NCBI GenBank assembly: GCA_935421135.1
Contig: OW285195.1
Span: 6,176,701 to 6,240,700 of the forward strand
Source: Bugulina stolonifera
Lineage: Eukaryota; Bryozoa; Gymnolaemata; Cheilostomatida; Bugulidae
Length of the DNA stretch: 64,000 nucleotides
Reading direction: 5' to 3'
Position numbers and translations under genes: made by a program. Below the pieces are notes generated by a model, which had not been told where the DNA came from, made no database searches, and saw only the letters and a program-made list of their open reading frames with translations. This document shows positions 11,900 to 22,046 of the stretch, in pieces (positions within the stretch are counted from its first letter, which is position 1; each line of letters begins with the position of its first letter).

Positions 11900-14373
11900 A
11901 GCCCAAGCTTTCAAAATTCGCTCTTGAAATATATATTGTAGGCACGATTGAAAGTTGATGAACCTCGAAAATTTAACCTTTTCAGTAAAATCAACTCTCT
12001 ATGATGAACTGTATGGTCCTCTCTCTTTCAGGTATAATTAGTAGAACTAATCACTAGATTCCTAAAACATTATAATCATCCTAGTAGATAAGTAGGCACT
12101 GGCAAAACATTGGCCCTTACCTCTCTGTGACAATACATGAATCCAAGGTAAGACAAGACCCAATATATACATGTATATGCTATTAACATAATAGATAATA
12201 TTATGTTTTCAGCTAGCCTATTGGGAGGTCAACATGAACTGGTTTGATGCAAGGATTTTCTTCACCAAATTTAGACATAAAGACCACTAGTTGCTGAGTT
12301 AGCAACATGATATCACTGAGGTGTAGAGTTACTACCTGTGAAATATACTTGAGGTTTGAACCGGATGACACCATCCAACATCAATCACCTGCAAACACTT
12401 TCTCTATTCAGTAAGTTCATCGATGATCAGGTTATTTAACTCAATGATGAATAGTATAATCTTTTCTCATTCATGTTTAATCAGCAAAGCTAATCAGTAG
12501 GTGCTTGAGAACTGATATGTGAGCAAAAACCTTGAGATTCGTAAGGCATCAGCCCACATCTTGCTGCAGAAATGTGTTACCATAATATACATGTACATTT
12601 GTACATTTGTTGATCCCAAGCTGTTAGGGTTTGAGTGACACAGATGCTGGTTGTTCAACCAAGCATTGGTTGAGTTATTACTTCAGAAAACCAATGTCTA
12701 GGAGATAATTTAATGCCCCACAGAATGATGGAGGATGTATATCCATGTGTTTTACTCAGACATCAACAAAAAAGCATGAAGGGGAGATATGCAAAGTTCT
12801 ATCTTAGCAGCCATTGAACATCCGGCTTAAAAAGATTACTCAATTTTTGAACCAGATGGCACCATACAACAGCAGTCTTCTGCGTAGGTTTGATCCTAGT
12901 CTTTTCTTCAAATTTTTTCCGAATCAATTCAATTATCTCTAAAATCAACTCATTTCTTTAAGGTTTAATCAGTAGAGCTAATCGGTGAGTTCCTATGGAA
13001 ATGAACTCCTATAGGTTACACTAGCTAGCATCAGGGATGGTCCAACCTCGGCCCATATTTTATGACAAAATCTTTTCTAAATGGGCTGTGTGTAAACGAC
13101 CGGAACTTGCCGGAAGTAGTAGACGACCTTGTTGTTCTCTTTACCCATAAAAGAAATCAGATTCTTGTTATTAAGTGCAGTCTCTTGTATGTTTTCAAGC
13201 TGTCAAGTCATACAACACACTCCTATGCACACTTATACTCTGAGTTGCTCTGGTGCATTGATAATCTGAACGTTGCTAATCACTTGAAACTTACTTTGGC
13301 ATAGAGGTTGCTTGGCTAGGTAGCCGTTCTCTACAACTGCACCTACAAGTCGTCGTTGGCTTGTGTACAGACCTCTAGCCATCTGAGACACAACCACAAC
13401 AGTATTTCTGTTTTGTGTTAGCTATTGATCTGTGATCACCAATTTACTGGGGTGCGCCACACAGGGCCAGACGCCCCACTGAGAGGTGAATTCTTTCCAT
13501 GTAGCTTATCAAGGACACTTTTTAGTAAGCTTTGAACAAAGGTCATGCCATGCCCGTGTAGAATTTAAACCCCGAGCGCACAATATGCATTTTTGACTAT
13601 GATAACAAATTGGCCCTACTGAGCTTCTTCACAGTGCCAATCATTTAAAAATAACTTATGATGTAGATAGGAGATTATCACCTGCGTAGGTTTACTCTTT
13701 TCAGTAGACTCAGTGATGATGACATCATATTATCCTGTCTCTTTCAAGTTTAATCAGTAGAGCTAAACATCACGCTCCTAAATATAACTGAAATGCTAGT
13801 AGTAATACTGTCGGACGACCTAGACCCACCCTGCATCTGGGTAAATAATAAATGTATGGACCCGAAGCTAGCCAACGAACAGAATTAACCTGCAAAACAT
13901 GTTATTACACATTCATGTACATGTATGTAGTAGATTTTAGTGAACAAACAATTTCACATTAGTGAAAAGTGATTCATAAATGATAGTCATACAAATAAAC
14001 CAGATTTATGATCATACAATATATGTTATTGAGACAGATGAGACTTTCAGCCATTCATCTAACTATCTTATGGAAGGACTATCCATCCACCTTTCTGCAG
14101 TTAGATAGTCTGAGTAATACTGCAATTGGAACTTTTTCTTCTGATGAGTATTATCACAAGAGGCTAGAGAACTGTTAACTACACATTGAGAGAGCATTAT
14201 ATGAACACTGTCCATTAACATAATTCTTATAGGAGATTCTCCTCCAGCAGGATTTGAACATTTTAGTTGTTGGGTAGGAATACGGTATCACTAAGCTGTA
14301 TGTCTCTGGCTGTTAAAACTTATTCAAGGTTTGAACCGGATGACACCATCCAACGTCAGTCACTTGCGTAGGT
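11900..14373. repeat. degenerate repeat family, units of roughly 0.5 kb
   Basis: No gene is seen. A core close to 'TTTAATCAGTAGAGCTAAT' occurs near 12030, 12477, 12963 and 13750. A second core, 'TTTGAACCGGATGACACCATCCAAC', occurs near 12356, 12855 and 14331. Between them the order of 'GCGTAGGTTT' and 'TTTTCAGTA' pieces repeats. The second core contains a B-box-like GGTTTGAACC, so a tRNA-derived SINE is possible, but I could not define an A box. The ORF at 13062-13304 inside it has no recognisable content. Confidence 0.45.
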
Positions 14374-14375
14374 TA

Positions 14376-14674
14376 AAGGACTAGTCACACGGGCACGAAA
14401 GTGCCAACGAATTAATAAATTTAATAGATAATTAATAAATCCGGAAAAAGTCTTGGTCTTCTGCAACTACAATCATGTACATAATAGCGGAAGTTGTATT
14501 GTTATTGTTTCGTAACAGGACCGCATAGAATGTAACGCTTGATTCTATTGATCTCAGTCACCGAAAAAATTTGTTATCGTCAGCCGTGTGACCAGACTGT
14601 CGTTGCGGTAGGAATAAGTTGGAGTTGTCGTTTCACGTTTCGTTGGCACTTTCGTGCCCGTGGGACTAGTCCTT
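14376..14674. mobile_element. MITE with 35-bp terminal inverted repeats, TA target
   Basis: About 299 bp. The termini AAGGACTAGTCACACGGGC... and ...GCCCGTGGGACTAGTCCTT are inverted copies continuing through CACGAAAGTGCCAACGAA. TA lies on each side (14374-14375, 14675-14676). Joining the flanks gives 'GCGTAGGTTACTC', which resembles the uninterrupted repeat at 13685. There is no coding capacity. The TA target suggests Tc1/mariner-type mobilisation. Confidence 0.75.
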
Positions 14675-14676
14675 TA

Positions 14677-15088
14677 CTCTTGCAGGTGGATAGCTCCACC
14701 CACAGGTCTTCTTAAACCTAAGCGGCTGAGCTCGTCCGCACACTCATTTAAGCAACTCTTTCTACACTCCTTGTGAGTCCTACATCATCGGACTTTAGCC
14801 GGTCCCGGATTCCTTATGAATCTAGCGTCGGGTCTAAGCCCCTAGATCAATACTAGTTCTTTCTACGCTCCTTTGGAGTATAAACCTACAGACCTATGTC
14901 GACCCTGGACTCTTCCATGAGTCTCAGCCTCTGCCTACGTTATTATCTATAATTACAAGAGCTTAACTAACTGTTCACTCTTTATGTAATCTGTGGAAGT
15001 TACCTTGGTCGTCCTTTACCAACCTCCAAGCACTTCCCGTACCCGTGCTACATCGGCACTCGTACGTAATACAGCTTAAAACATTACA
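14677..15088 (+). repeat. LTR fragment, family B, 3' part
   Basis: Follows the plus-strand copy at 59400-59790 almost segment by segment: 'CTCTTGCAGG', 'TTTCTACACTCCTTGTGAGT', 'GATCCCGGATTC'-like, 'CTTTGGAGTATAAAC', 'AATTACAAGAGCTT', ending CATTACA at 15088. The 5' part is missing. Confidence 0.7.
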
Positions 15089-15557
15089 ATATATCCACGG
15101 ACAGGTCCAACCCTGGGCGACTTGTACTAGTTGAAGTTCCCCCCCCCCATTACTAAATTAGCTGTTGTTACACAGATGTACACAGGTTTGGTCAAGAATA
15201 ACAACGAGATCCACATTAGTGGCATTCAGTCCAAATGAATTAGATATAGTTTCAAATACACATTGTAGACATGTATGTAACTGAATCATAATGCATTTTA
15301 AACAAAAGCTACTTTCTACTGACAATTTCTGAAATGTACTAAATATAGTCCGCTAGATAGGTTTAGACCTACACTAATTTCTGATAAAAATAAGGTTTCC
15401 TAGTGTCTGTTCTCATAGGGGTACTAGCCAGCTACAAAGCTCTCAACAGTAGAGATACATGGGGGGAGGATCAAATATGGTGCAGGTGAGTACAGGCTCT
15501 GTACAGGACTTTTGGAATTTGGAGATTATACGCTAAATACACCATTAGAAAGCCTAG
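15089..15557. other. no gene seen
   Basis: AT-rich sequence with a C homopolymer near 15139. No ORF, splice pattern or repeat relation was recognised. Confidence 0.4.
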
Positions 15558-15733
15558 TGGCAGCTGGACCACCTAGCACACTACCAGCTGGACCACCTAG
15601 CACACTACCAGCTGGACCACCTAGCACACTACCAGCTGGACCACCTAGCACACTACCAACTGGACCACCTAGCACACTACCAGCTGGACCACCTAGCACA
15701 CTACCAGCTGGACCACCTAGCACACTACCAGCT
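15558..15733. repeat. 24-bp minisatellite
   Basis: About seven copies of a unit close to CTGGACCACCTAGCACACTACCAG. Because 24 is a multiple of three it reads as a Pro-rich ORF on one strand and a Gly-rich ORF on the other. Neither has gene context, so I do not call it coding. Confidence 0.85.
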
Positions 15734-15841
15734 GGGACACATGTGAATTATTAGATGTACGGAGGCTGCTAAGAATAATGTACGTATGTATGTTTTTGTT
15801 ATTGATGTTCATTTACTGTGTAGATGTGTGACTTACGCACC

Positions 15842-15935
15842 TAAAGCTTATATGGGTAACATGAGTTGGGTTCAGAGTGGAAGAGCTCACCTTCCACAAC
15901 AGTAAGTCTAGCTGACTAAACTACACCATTTACAA
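15842..15935 (-). repeat. inverted repeat partner of 10421-10506
   Basis: Reverse complement of 10421-10506 with few differences. The two copies face each other 5.4 kb apart. They may be termini of one large element or two independent insertions of a small one; no transposase is recognisable between them. Confidence 0.55.
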
Positions 15936-16003
15936 ACTCGCAGTTTGTGCAGATGGACGTAGGTTCGGATAGTCCAGCATAATCGACCTCTGGTATGAAA
16001 TAT

Positions 16004-16278
16004 TGTAATGTTTTCTGCTAAGATCACACGGGTGTCGATGATGACAAGAGTGTGGGAAGTGCTTGATAGTGATCAATCAATCTATGCTTCCAGCATTACA
16101 TAAAGAGTGAAAAGTTGTGTAGCTGCTTAATCATATATCCAGGCATAGGCCCGATGCTGATACTCATGAAAGAGTACAGTATGTGAAAGAGTGTGTTCTG
16201 TCAAGCTCGAGGATGAGTTCGGACTAATGGTCCGAAGGGACCAAGGATGGAACTACCTCTCTCAGAGAGAAGACTCTG
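16004..16278 (-). repeat. LTR fragment, family B
   Basis: Matches 6029-6290: starts TGTAATGTTTT and includes 'GATGAGTTCGGACTAATGGTCC', ending after 'GACTCTGTAGAGTTGA'. Beyond that it passes directly into the block shared with 5940-6028, so the rest of the LTR is deleted. Confidence 0.65.
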
Positions 16279-16417
16279 TAGAGTTGACTAAGTGTGGTGT
16301 AAGTAACGAATACAATGTACAGTGCAATAATCACTAGAAAGAAAATGCAGGACTGGCCAGTGGACACTCTGAGAGCTGCTTATATGCTATGTAACACTGT
16401 ATCACCGTTACTAATAT

Positions 16418-17130
16418 TGTACTGATCAGGCCGACCCGGCTCCACCCTTCGGAAGGATTTTCTAACGGACACTATGAACAATTCATACCAAATTTATGCA
16501 TGTTGACTAGCCTGTGCAGAAACATATCTTTTATACACTTATTATGTGCATTACCGAGCATTTATACTTGTTTTACACCTATGTGAAGGGGCCCGACCTC
16601 TCGGAAATAACTGTAATTAATTTTGCACATGAATCTCATGATTTCAAGCAACTTTTGTTATGGCCGACCTATTTTGGGTCGAACCTCGGCCTTCTAGCCA
16701 TCATCTTGTTGTGCAATTTCCAGACGATGCTACGCCAACCTTTTACCGGAACTATTTTCCGGAAGTTAGAATACTATATAAAGCGAATGGTTTTTACTAT
16801 CATTTTCTCAGTTGATGCTTGGATCTCAATAAAGACACTTCTACAATGTATACTGCTTATACAGAGTCTTCTCTCGTAGTACAGGTAGTTCCAGCTGATA
16901 AGGTCTTCGACCTTGATGCCCGAACAATCTACTAGGACTGAACTTACTCTTTCTCAGTATAGCAAGCAAGCATTGACTCGGGACCACATGGGTCGTCTCG
17001 GGTAACTTATTGACTACAAGTACTTGTCGATCTTTCATGTAATGACGAAGGCCTAGCACCACTCATAGGCTCTACACCTTTGAAAGTAGGTCGTCCCAGG
17101 CGACACACAACACCCACGCAAGACATTACA
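16418..17130 (+). repeat. solo LTR, family A
   Basis: 713 bp, TGTACTGATC...GACATTACA, flanked by ATAT at 16414-16417 and 17131-17134. On the plus strand it carries 'CTATATAAAG' and 'CTCAATAAAGACA' (TATA and poly(A) signal). The paralogous empty site is at about 6818-6826, where the flanking sequence is continuous. This confirms both borders. Confidence 0.88.
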
Positions 17131-17400
17131 ATATATAGAATAATACTACATGACCAGTCTTGATCGTAGTGCCAATATTACTACTTATATAGACTAGTTC
17201 TTTGCTATAATTGCATAGCATACGTGCCCAGCTACATATTGGCATGGTTTTTCATGGATTGGAATGTCTACTAAAAGAAAAGAGTGATGTTTTACAAAAT
17301 GTAACACTTTTTGAAGTTGTCTCCCACTTGACTTGCATTTCTACTTGACTTCGACTTGACTTGTGACTTGCATGACGGCTGACTTGACTTGAGGAAGCAC

Positions 17401-18000
17401 CAGAGATGTGTGCAAGTTTAATTTTGGAAACTCAAGTTTCCATGGCAAACTCTTAGTTGAGACTCTTCAAGTTACAAGTCAATTCTTTCAGTGACAGATC
17501 AAAACTTTCAAGTTACGAGTTAAATATTTACATGTCCCCATAAACTCAAGTTTTTGTCAAGTTATCCAAGTTAACTACAAGCAAGTTTCAATTCAATTCT
17601 TTTCTTGTTTAACTCGAGTCTTTTTATAGAGTTATTGGGTTATTGTTTAGCTTATGGTGAAATATTGTTAGGAAATGGTGTTAGAAGTTCAAATTTCAAA
17701 GCAAAATGTTATAGTTTTAGTATAAAATGTGTTATAATTGTGGTTGTGGTTGGTGGTTATAACTGTGGTTATTTCTGTTCATTACAATTCACAGCTGCCC
17801 AATGACAACTCGAGTTATTGAATATTTCAACATAATGATGTGTGAGTTGAGAGTCTTTGATCATAGCCATAATTGAATTACAATTCAAGTTACAAGTTTT
17901 TGACAGCTGTATATTCAAGTTAAGAGTCTTTATAATAAGCCATAAAATGTTGCTTGAATTAACTCGAGTGAGAGTCTTTAACTCGAGTCTGGCATCTCTG
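17401..18000. mobile_element. hAT-type MITE, 600 bp, 8-bp target duplication
   Basis: Termini CAGAGATG... and ...CATCTCTG are inverted repeats and fit the hAT 5'-YARNG rule. They are flanked by a perfect 8-bp duplication GGAAGCAC (17393-17400, 18001-18008). The interior is made of scattered CAAGTT / AACTCGAGT motifs with no transposase. It interrupts the ACTTG array that is continuous at 7080-7140. A second, LTR-broken copy ends at 2577. Confidence 0.88.
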
Positions 18001-18133
18001 GGAAGCACTGATTTGACTTCAAAATTTTAGAAATGACTTGACTTGAGGCAGCACTGACTTGACTTTGACTTGCCTTCAAAACTTTAGAAATGACTTGACT
18101 TTTTGACTTGAAGCCCGACTTGGACCCAACTCT

Positions 18134-18209
18134 GCCTTCAATGGTGCAGAGATCCATGTCTCTTGTTGTATCTACAATCAGCACAGGGGTTATCCTCCCA
18201 TGCAGTAGA
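18134..18209 (+). pseudogene. copy of the WSC gene's last-exon 3' end
   Basis: About 76 bp nearly identical to 10081-10156, covering the last 24 codons and the TAG stop (encodes FNGAEIHVSCCIYNQ then HRGYPPMQ, against YSGYPPMQ in the gene). It follows directly on the repeat block shared with WSC intron 1 (junction after 'CCCAACTCTG') and is followed by an LTR at 18210. It is best read as a relic of a duplicated, internally deleted WSC locus. Confidence 0.75.
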
Positions 18210-18510
18210 TGTATAATGGTAAATGTAACTATATGCTCAGCCTCTCGTACTATATTGTACTTGTTATGAACAATAATATTATTGCATAACTTGCCGATAT
18301 TAACTTGTCTCTGTAGTAACGTATTATTTATACACTTGTTATGTGCATTACTGAGCAATTATACCCTTTTTATACCCATGTAAAGAGGGCCGACCTCTCA
18401 AAATTAGCTGATATTGATTTTGTACATGAATTGGATGACTTTAAGCATCTTCTGTTGAACCCACATGTTTTGGGTCGACCTCGGGCTTCCGGCCGCCATC
18501 TTGTTGTGCA
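18210..18510 (+). repeat. LTR fragment, family A, 5' part
   Basis: Begins TGTATAATGG and runs through the U3 region ('TACCCATGTAAAGAGGGCC', 'CATCTTGTTGTGCA'), then stops. From 18511 the sequence instead matches a block near 13366-13415 ('CAGACCT...CCACAACAGTAT'). Confidence 0.65.
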
Positions 18511-18813
18511 CAGACCTTGGGCCGTCTGGGACACATCCACAACAGTATCTCATGGTCATACACAGTATTAGGTAGTAATTAATGTTCCTTCATGGTCGTC
18601 AACAAAACACCTCAAAACACAACAGTGACCAGATTGGTTACAAACAGTCAGGAAATGTAATGTGACAGCCTCGAAACTACAAATGTAATTGCAACAATTT
18701 AAATTAATATTATTTTATCTTATATTATCTTCACATATGAAACATCAACTGTAATGGTAAAATGTAACTCTAACTCGGCCTCCCGAGTCCCGACCACATG
18801 ACACTCATCATAT

Positions 18814-18918
18814 TGTAATGGTTTTTGGGTGGTACAAGCAAGTGTAATGCAAGGTAAGTGTATATAATTAGTGTCATGTAGTCGGGAGGCTAGATCAGAG
18901 TTTTGTGTGACCATTACA
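18814..18918 (-). repeat. 105-bp mini-LTR, internally deleted family A
   Basis: TGTAATGG...CCATTACA with an intact ATAT duplication (18810-18813, 18919-18922). It retains the first ~30 and last ~75 bases of the LTR, including 'GTCATGTAGTCGGGAGGCT' shared with 20660-20682. No TATA or poly(A) signal is left. Confidence 0.75.
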
Positions 18919-18928
18919 ATATATAGGC

Positions 18929-19306
18929 CAAAGATAGTGGAAGGGAAGATCGGACACTCAATGATAAAACCCTGTCCCACCAAATACGCCCAATTTGGCG
19001 GTCCCGACGTTCCGCGATCCACTTCCCGCCTTAAATGTGTTGAACTTTTAGATGGCTGCTAGACTTGTTTTGCGAAGCAACGAATTAACTGTTGCGCTCT
19101 TTCTAATGATATATCGTTTGTATAAGTAGACTGTCTATTCGATGCCGCTGTTAGAAATATTATCTGATTGGCCGGCGGAACACCAATAGCAAGAGCGGAT
19201 TTGTGTACAAGGTAGCACAACTCTTTGCTTTGTTCGGACCGTGTTTGGAGGCGGGGGACGGACAGTTTTTGGCCTGAGTGTCTGATCTTCCCTTCCACTA
19301 TCTTTG
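18929..19306. mobile_element. MITE, 378 bp, TIR CAAAGATAGTGG
   Basis: Inverted termini CAAAGATAGTGGAAGGGAAG... and ...CTTCCCTTCCACTATCTTTG, flanked by a 7-bp direct repeat TATAGGC (18922-18928, 19307-19313). No coding capacity. The start CAAAG fits the hAT YARNG rule, but the 7-bp duplication would be one short of the usual 8, so the superfamily is uncertain. Confidence 0.75.
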
Positions 19307-19975
19307 TATAGGCTACTGATTGCATTACATGTGTTTGTATTGACTGTCTATGTAGTGAATTGTCACTTATACACTTACATTGTATAATGTGCATTACTGA
19401 GCAATTATGGCCTTTTTATACCCATGTAAAGAGAGCCGACCTCTCAGAATTATTTGATATTCATTTTGTACATGAATTAGATGATTTTAAGCATCTTTTG
19501 TTGTACCCGACATGTCTTAGGTCGGCCATCGGGCTTCCGCCGCCATCTTGTTGTGCAATTTCCGGACGACATTACGTTGGCCTTTTTACCGGAACTTCCT
19601 CCGGAAGTTCTTATACTATATAAAGCACATTGTTTTTATGTTCATTGTCTCAGTTGATGCTTGGATCTCAATAAAGACATTTCTATACTACTTATACAGA
19701 GTCTTCACTTTGTAGTATTAGTCGTTCCAGTCGTCAAGGTTCTCGACCTTGCTTCCCGAACTTCCTCCTAAGTCGGAATATACTCTTTCTCAGTATAGTA
19801 AACAAGCATTGACTCGGAACCACACGGGTCGTCTTGAGTAGTCATTGGACTACTAGTACCTGTTGATCTTTCATGTAGATGTAATGGGAAGACCTAGCAC
19901 CACTCCTAGGTTCTTCATTTTGGACAAGGGGTCGTCTCAGGACTACATCACAACCCCCAAAAACCATTACAATAC

Positions 19976-20682
19976 TGTAATGGTTTTTGGGTTTGGTACT
20001 GTCGTCCTAAGACGACTCCCGAGTCCAAAGTGAAGTGCCTATGAGTGGTGCTAGGCCTTCTCATTACATGAAAGATTAACAGGTACTAGTAGTCCAAGAA
20101 CTACCAAAGACGACCCATATGATCCCGAGTCAATGCTTGTTTGCTATACTGAGAAAGAAAGTGATCCGACCTAGTAGGCAGTTCGTGTTGCAAGGTCGAG
20201 GACCTTAACAACTAGAATGACCTATCTACGAAGTGAAAGTCTCTATATATACATTGTAAGTATAGAAGTGTCTTTATTGAGATCCAAGCATGAACTGAGA
20301 CAACAAACATGAAAACAATGCCCTTTATATAGTAATAGAATTTCCGGAGGAAGTTCCGGTAAAAAAGCCGACGTAGTGTCGTAAAAGGACGATGTAGGGT
20401 CGTCCGGAAATTGTGCAACAATATGGCGGCCGGAAGCCCGAGGGCCGACCCAAAATAGATCGGGTTTGACAAAAGATGCTTAAAATCATCTAGATCATAT
20501 GCAAAATTAATATCAAGTATTTCTGAGAGGTCGGGCCTCTTTACATGGGTATAAAAATGGTATAATGGCTCAGTAATGCATATAAGAAGTGTACAGGTAA
20601 CATTCAACTACATAGACAATGGGTTCAAGCAGATATAATGCAAGGGTAAGTATATAGTTAGTGTCATGTAGTCGGGAGGCTG
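19976..20682 (-). repeat. solo LTR, family A, right end decayed
   Basis: Starts TGTAATGG four bases after the end of the preceding LTR and runs through all family landmarks on the minus strand: poly(A) signal near 20275, 'CCTTTATATAGTA' near 20323, 'GTCATGTAGTCGGGAGGCT' at about 20661. A CCATTACA terminus is not found, so the last bases are lost or diverged. Confidence 0.75.
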
Positions 20683-21164
20683 CGCATGATTAAAATACTA
20701 CTGAACATGTTGTTTGCTCAACTATCTACATGCAATAAAACTTTACTATGTAAAATGTAGCAGTGCTCTATTTGGCTGGGGGGGGGGGGGGGGCACACGA
20801 TCTCTGTAATGCCCACCAGGCAAAAGGCTTCTGGGTGTTCTCGGCTATGTTTCTGGCATCATGCACTAGACTTTCTAGAGCTGTTGTTTGGTAATGCATT
20901 ACACTGCCACAATCATTAAATTATCATTTGGCCTATATGCATGGAAATTACCAATTCTATCCATAGATGCATATTTATTAATTAATGGTCAAGTATAATA
21001 ATATCAAAAGATACATAATTTATTCCATTGCATTATTCATTTCACAATCAAGGACACCTAACATTGCTTACCATTGGTCGGTCGCTGTATTAATGACCTA
21101 TCCATGGAATGGGCCCAACTACCAATGAGAGCTAGCCATACAATTATAATCAAGTTCAAGTTAT
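20683..21164. other. no gene seen; G16 homopolymer near 20778
   Basis: AT-rich intergenic sequence containing a run of 16 G at 20778-20793, a possible quadruplex former. A plus-strand TTTATT at 21019-21024 (AATAAA on the minus strand) could be the poly(A) signal of the minus-strand phosphatase gene, giving a 3' UTR of about 0.94 kb. Confidence 0.35.
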
Positions 21165-21375
21165 ACAGGAGTATATTTTACTCAAAGTGAATATAAACAA
21201 TAGTCTCAGCAGTGCCAGTATATCTATTTATAAATATAATTATTACATAATATCTGAATACCTCTGCTCGTATGTATAAAATGAGTAAGAAAGAACCGTA
21301 CAATATTGGTATTGGTACATCTTCACCCCAGATGTACAACATCAAATAGTGCCACTAAATATAGCTTTAGTACCA
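21165..21375 (+). repeat. paralogue of the WSC gene's 3' flank (10350-10755)
   Basis: Shares in order 'AAGTTATACA', 'TTTTACTCAAAGT', 'CAGCA(G/T)(T/C)(G/A)CCAGTA'-like, 'GTATAAAA', 'GAGTAAGAA', 'AATATTG' and 'AATAGTGCCACT' with 10350-10755, without the 10421-10506 segment. It lies in what may be the 3' UTR of the phosphatase gene on the opposite strand. Confidence 0.5.
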
Positions 21376-21960
21376 AAACCACAGTACAAGCTGCTTGTGG
21401 AAGATGCCAAGAACTCTAGCAACACCCACCCATTGTAAGAATGCCTCAGAAACCTGGGCTAGGTACAAGATACATGTCGCCCAACAGTCTACAAAAAACC
21501 CAAAAAACTTGGTTTATAGTGTGACGGTACCATTATCAACCCAGTGGTAGATTTCTAGCAAATAGTGCAGTAAAATGTAAGTAATGGTATAAAACAGCAC
21601 AGTGATAGTTAATATGCATAAGAAATGTTGTGCTCACTCTCACAATGCTCTCGCAATATCACGCAGAAATTTTTATAATAAAGTATCTAAAATTGCAGAT
21701 AAAATTAAATTTTGATTAGTATAATTGCAAAAATAATTTCTTATAAAAAGTACTAATATTAAATATACAAGTTGCATATGAAAGGGATGGGCTATGTGTA
21801 ATTAATTACTCAAAACAATCATAATATGTTAAACAGCTGGAAGAACAAGGAGGTACACAGCATACAGCCTCTTATCTAAGGATCTTAGGCTATAAGTATA
21901 CATGTATACAGACAGTATGGAGACCAGCTGGAATATCATAAAGGTTTGGTCCATTGGTAG

Positions 21961-22046
21961 TTATAGTTCTGTGTTCTTCACAGGACCAGAGGAGTTCCCA
22001 CCAGCTGTACCATCCATGGAGAGGGACACCATCTCTGTATCTACAC
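21961..22046 (-). other. RPTP terminal coding exon
   Basis: 86 nt after acceptor TTGTTTAG. It completes Gly in phase 1, then encodes 27 residues ([12 protein letters not shown] ... PVKNTEL) and a TAA at 21963-21961. The frame matches the previous exon, whose tail holds 'APIYENAAM'. The last residues T-E-L fit a class I PDZ-binding C-terminus (S/T-x-hydrophobic). Confidence 0.65.

Larger units (their letters stand above)
18750..19971 (+). repeat. solo LTR, family A, with two nested insertions
   Basis: Begins TGTAATGGTAAAATG and ends AACCATTACA. Removing the mini-LTR and the MITE inside it, with their target duplications, leaves about 730 bp, close to the 713-bp copy at 16418. TATA-like 'CTATATAAAG' lies near 19615 and 'CTCAATAAAGACA' near 19665. 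The right end is 4 bases from an oppositely oriented LTR. Confidence 0.7.

Noticed and set aside
13062..13304. 80-residue plus-strand ORF.
   Set aside because: No domain, no splice partners, and it lies within a degenerate repeat region.
15512..15754. Pro-rich repeat protein.
   Set aside because: 24-bp minisatellite without promoter, splice or domain context.
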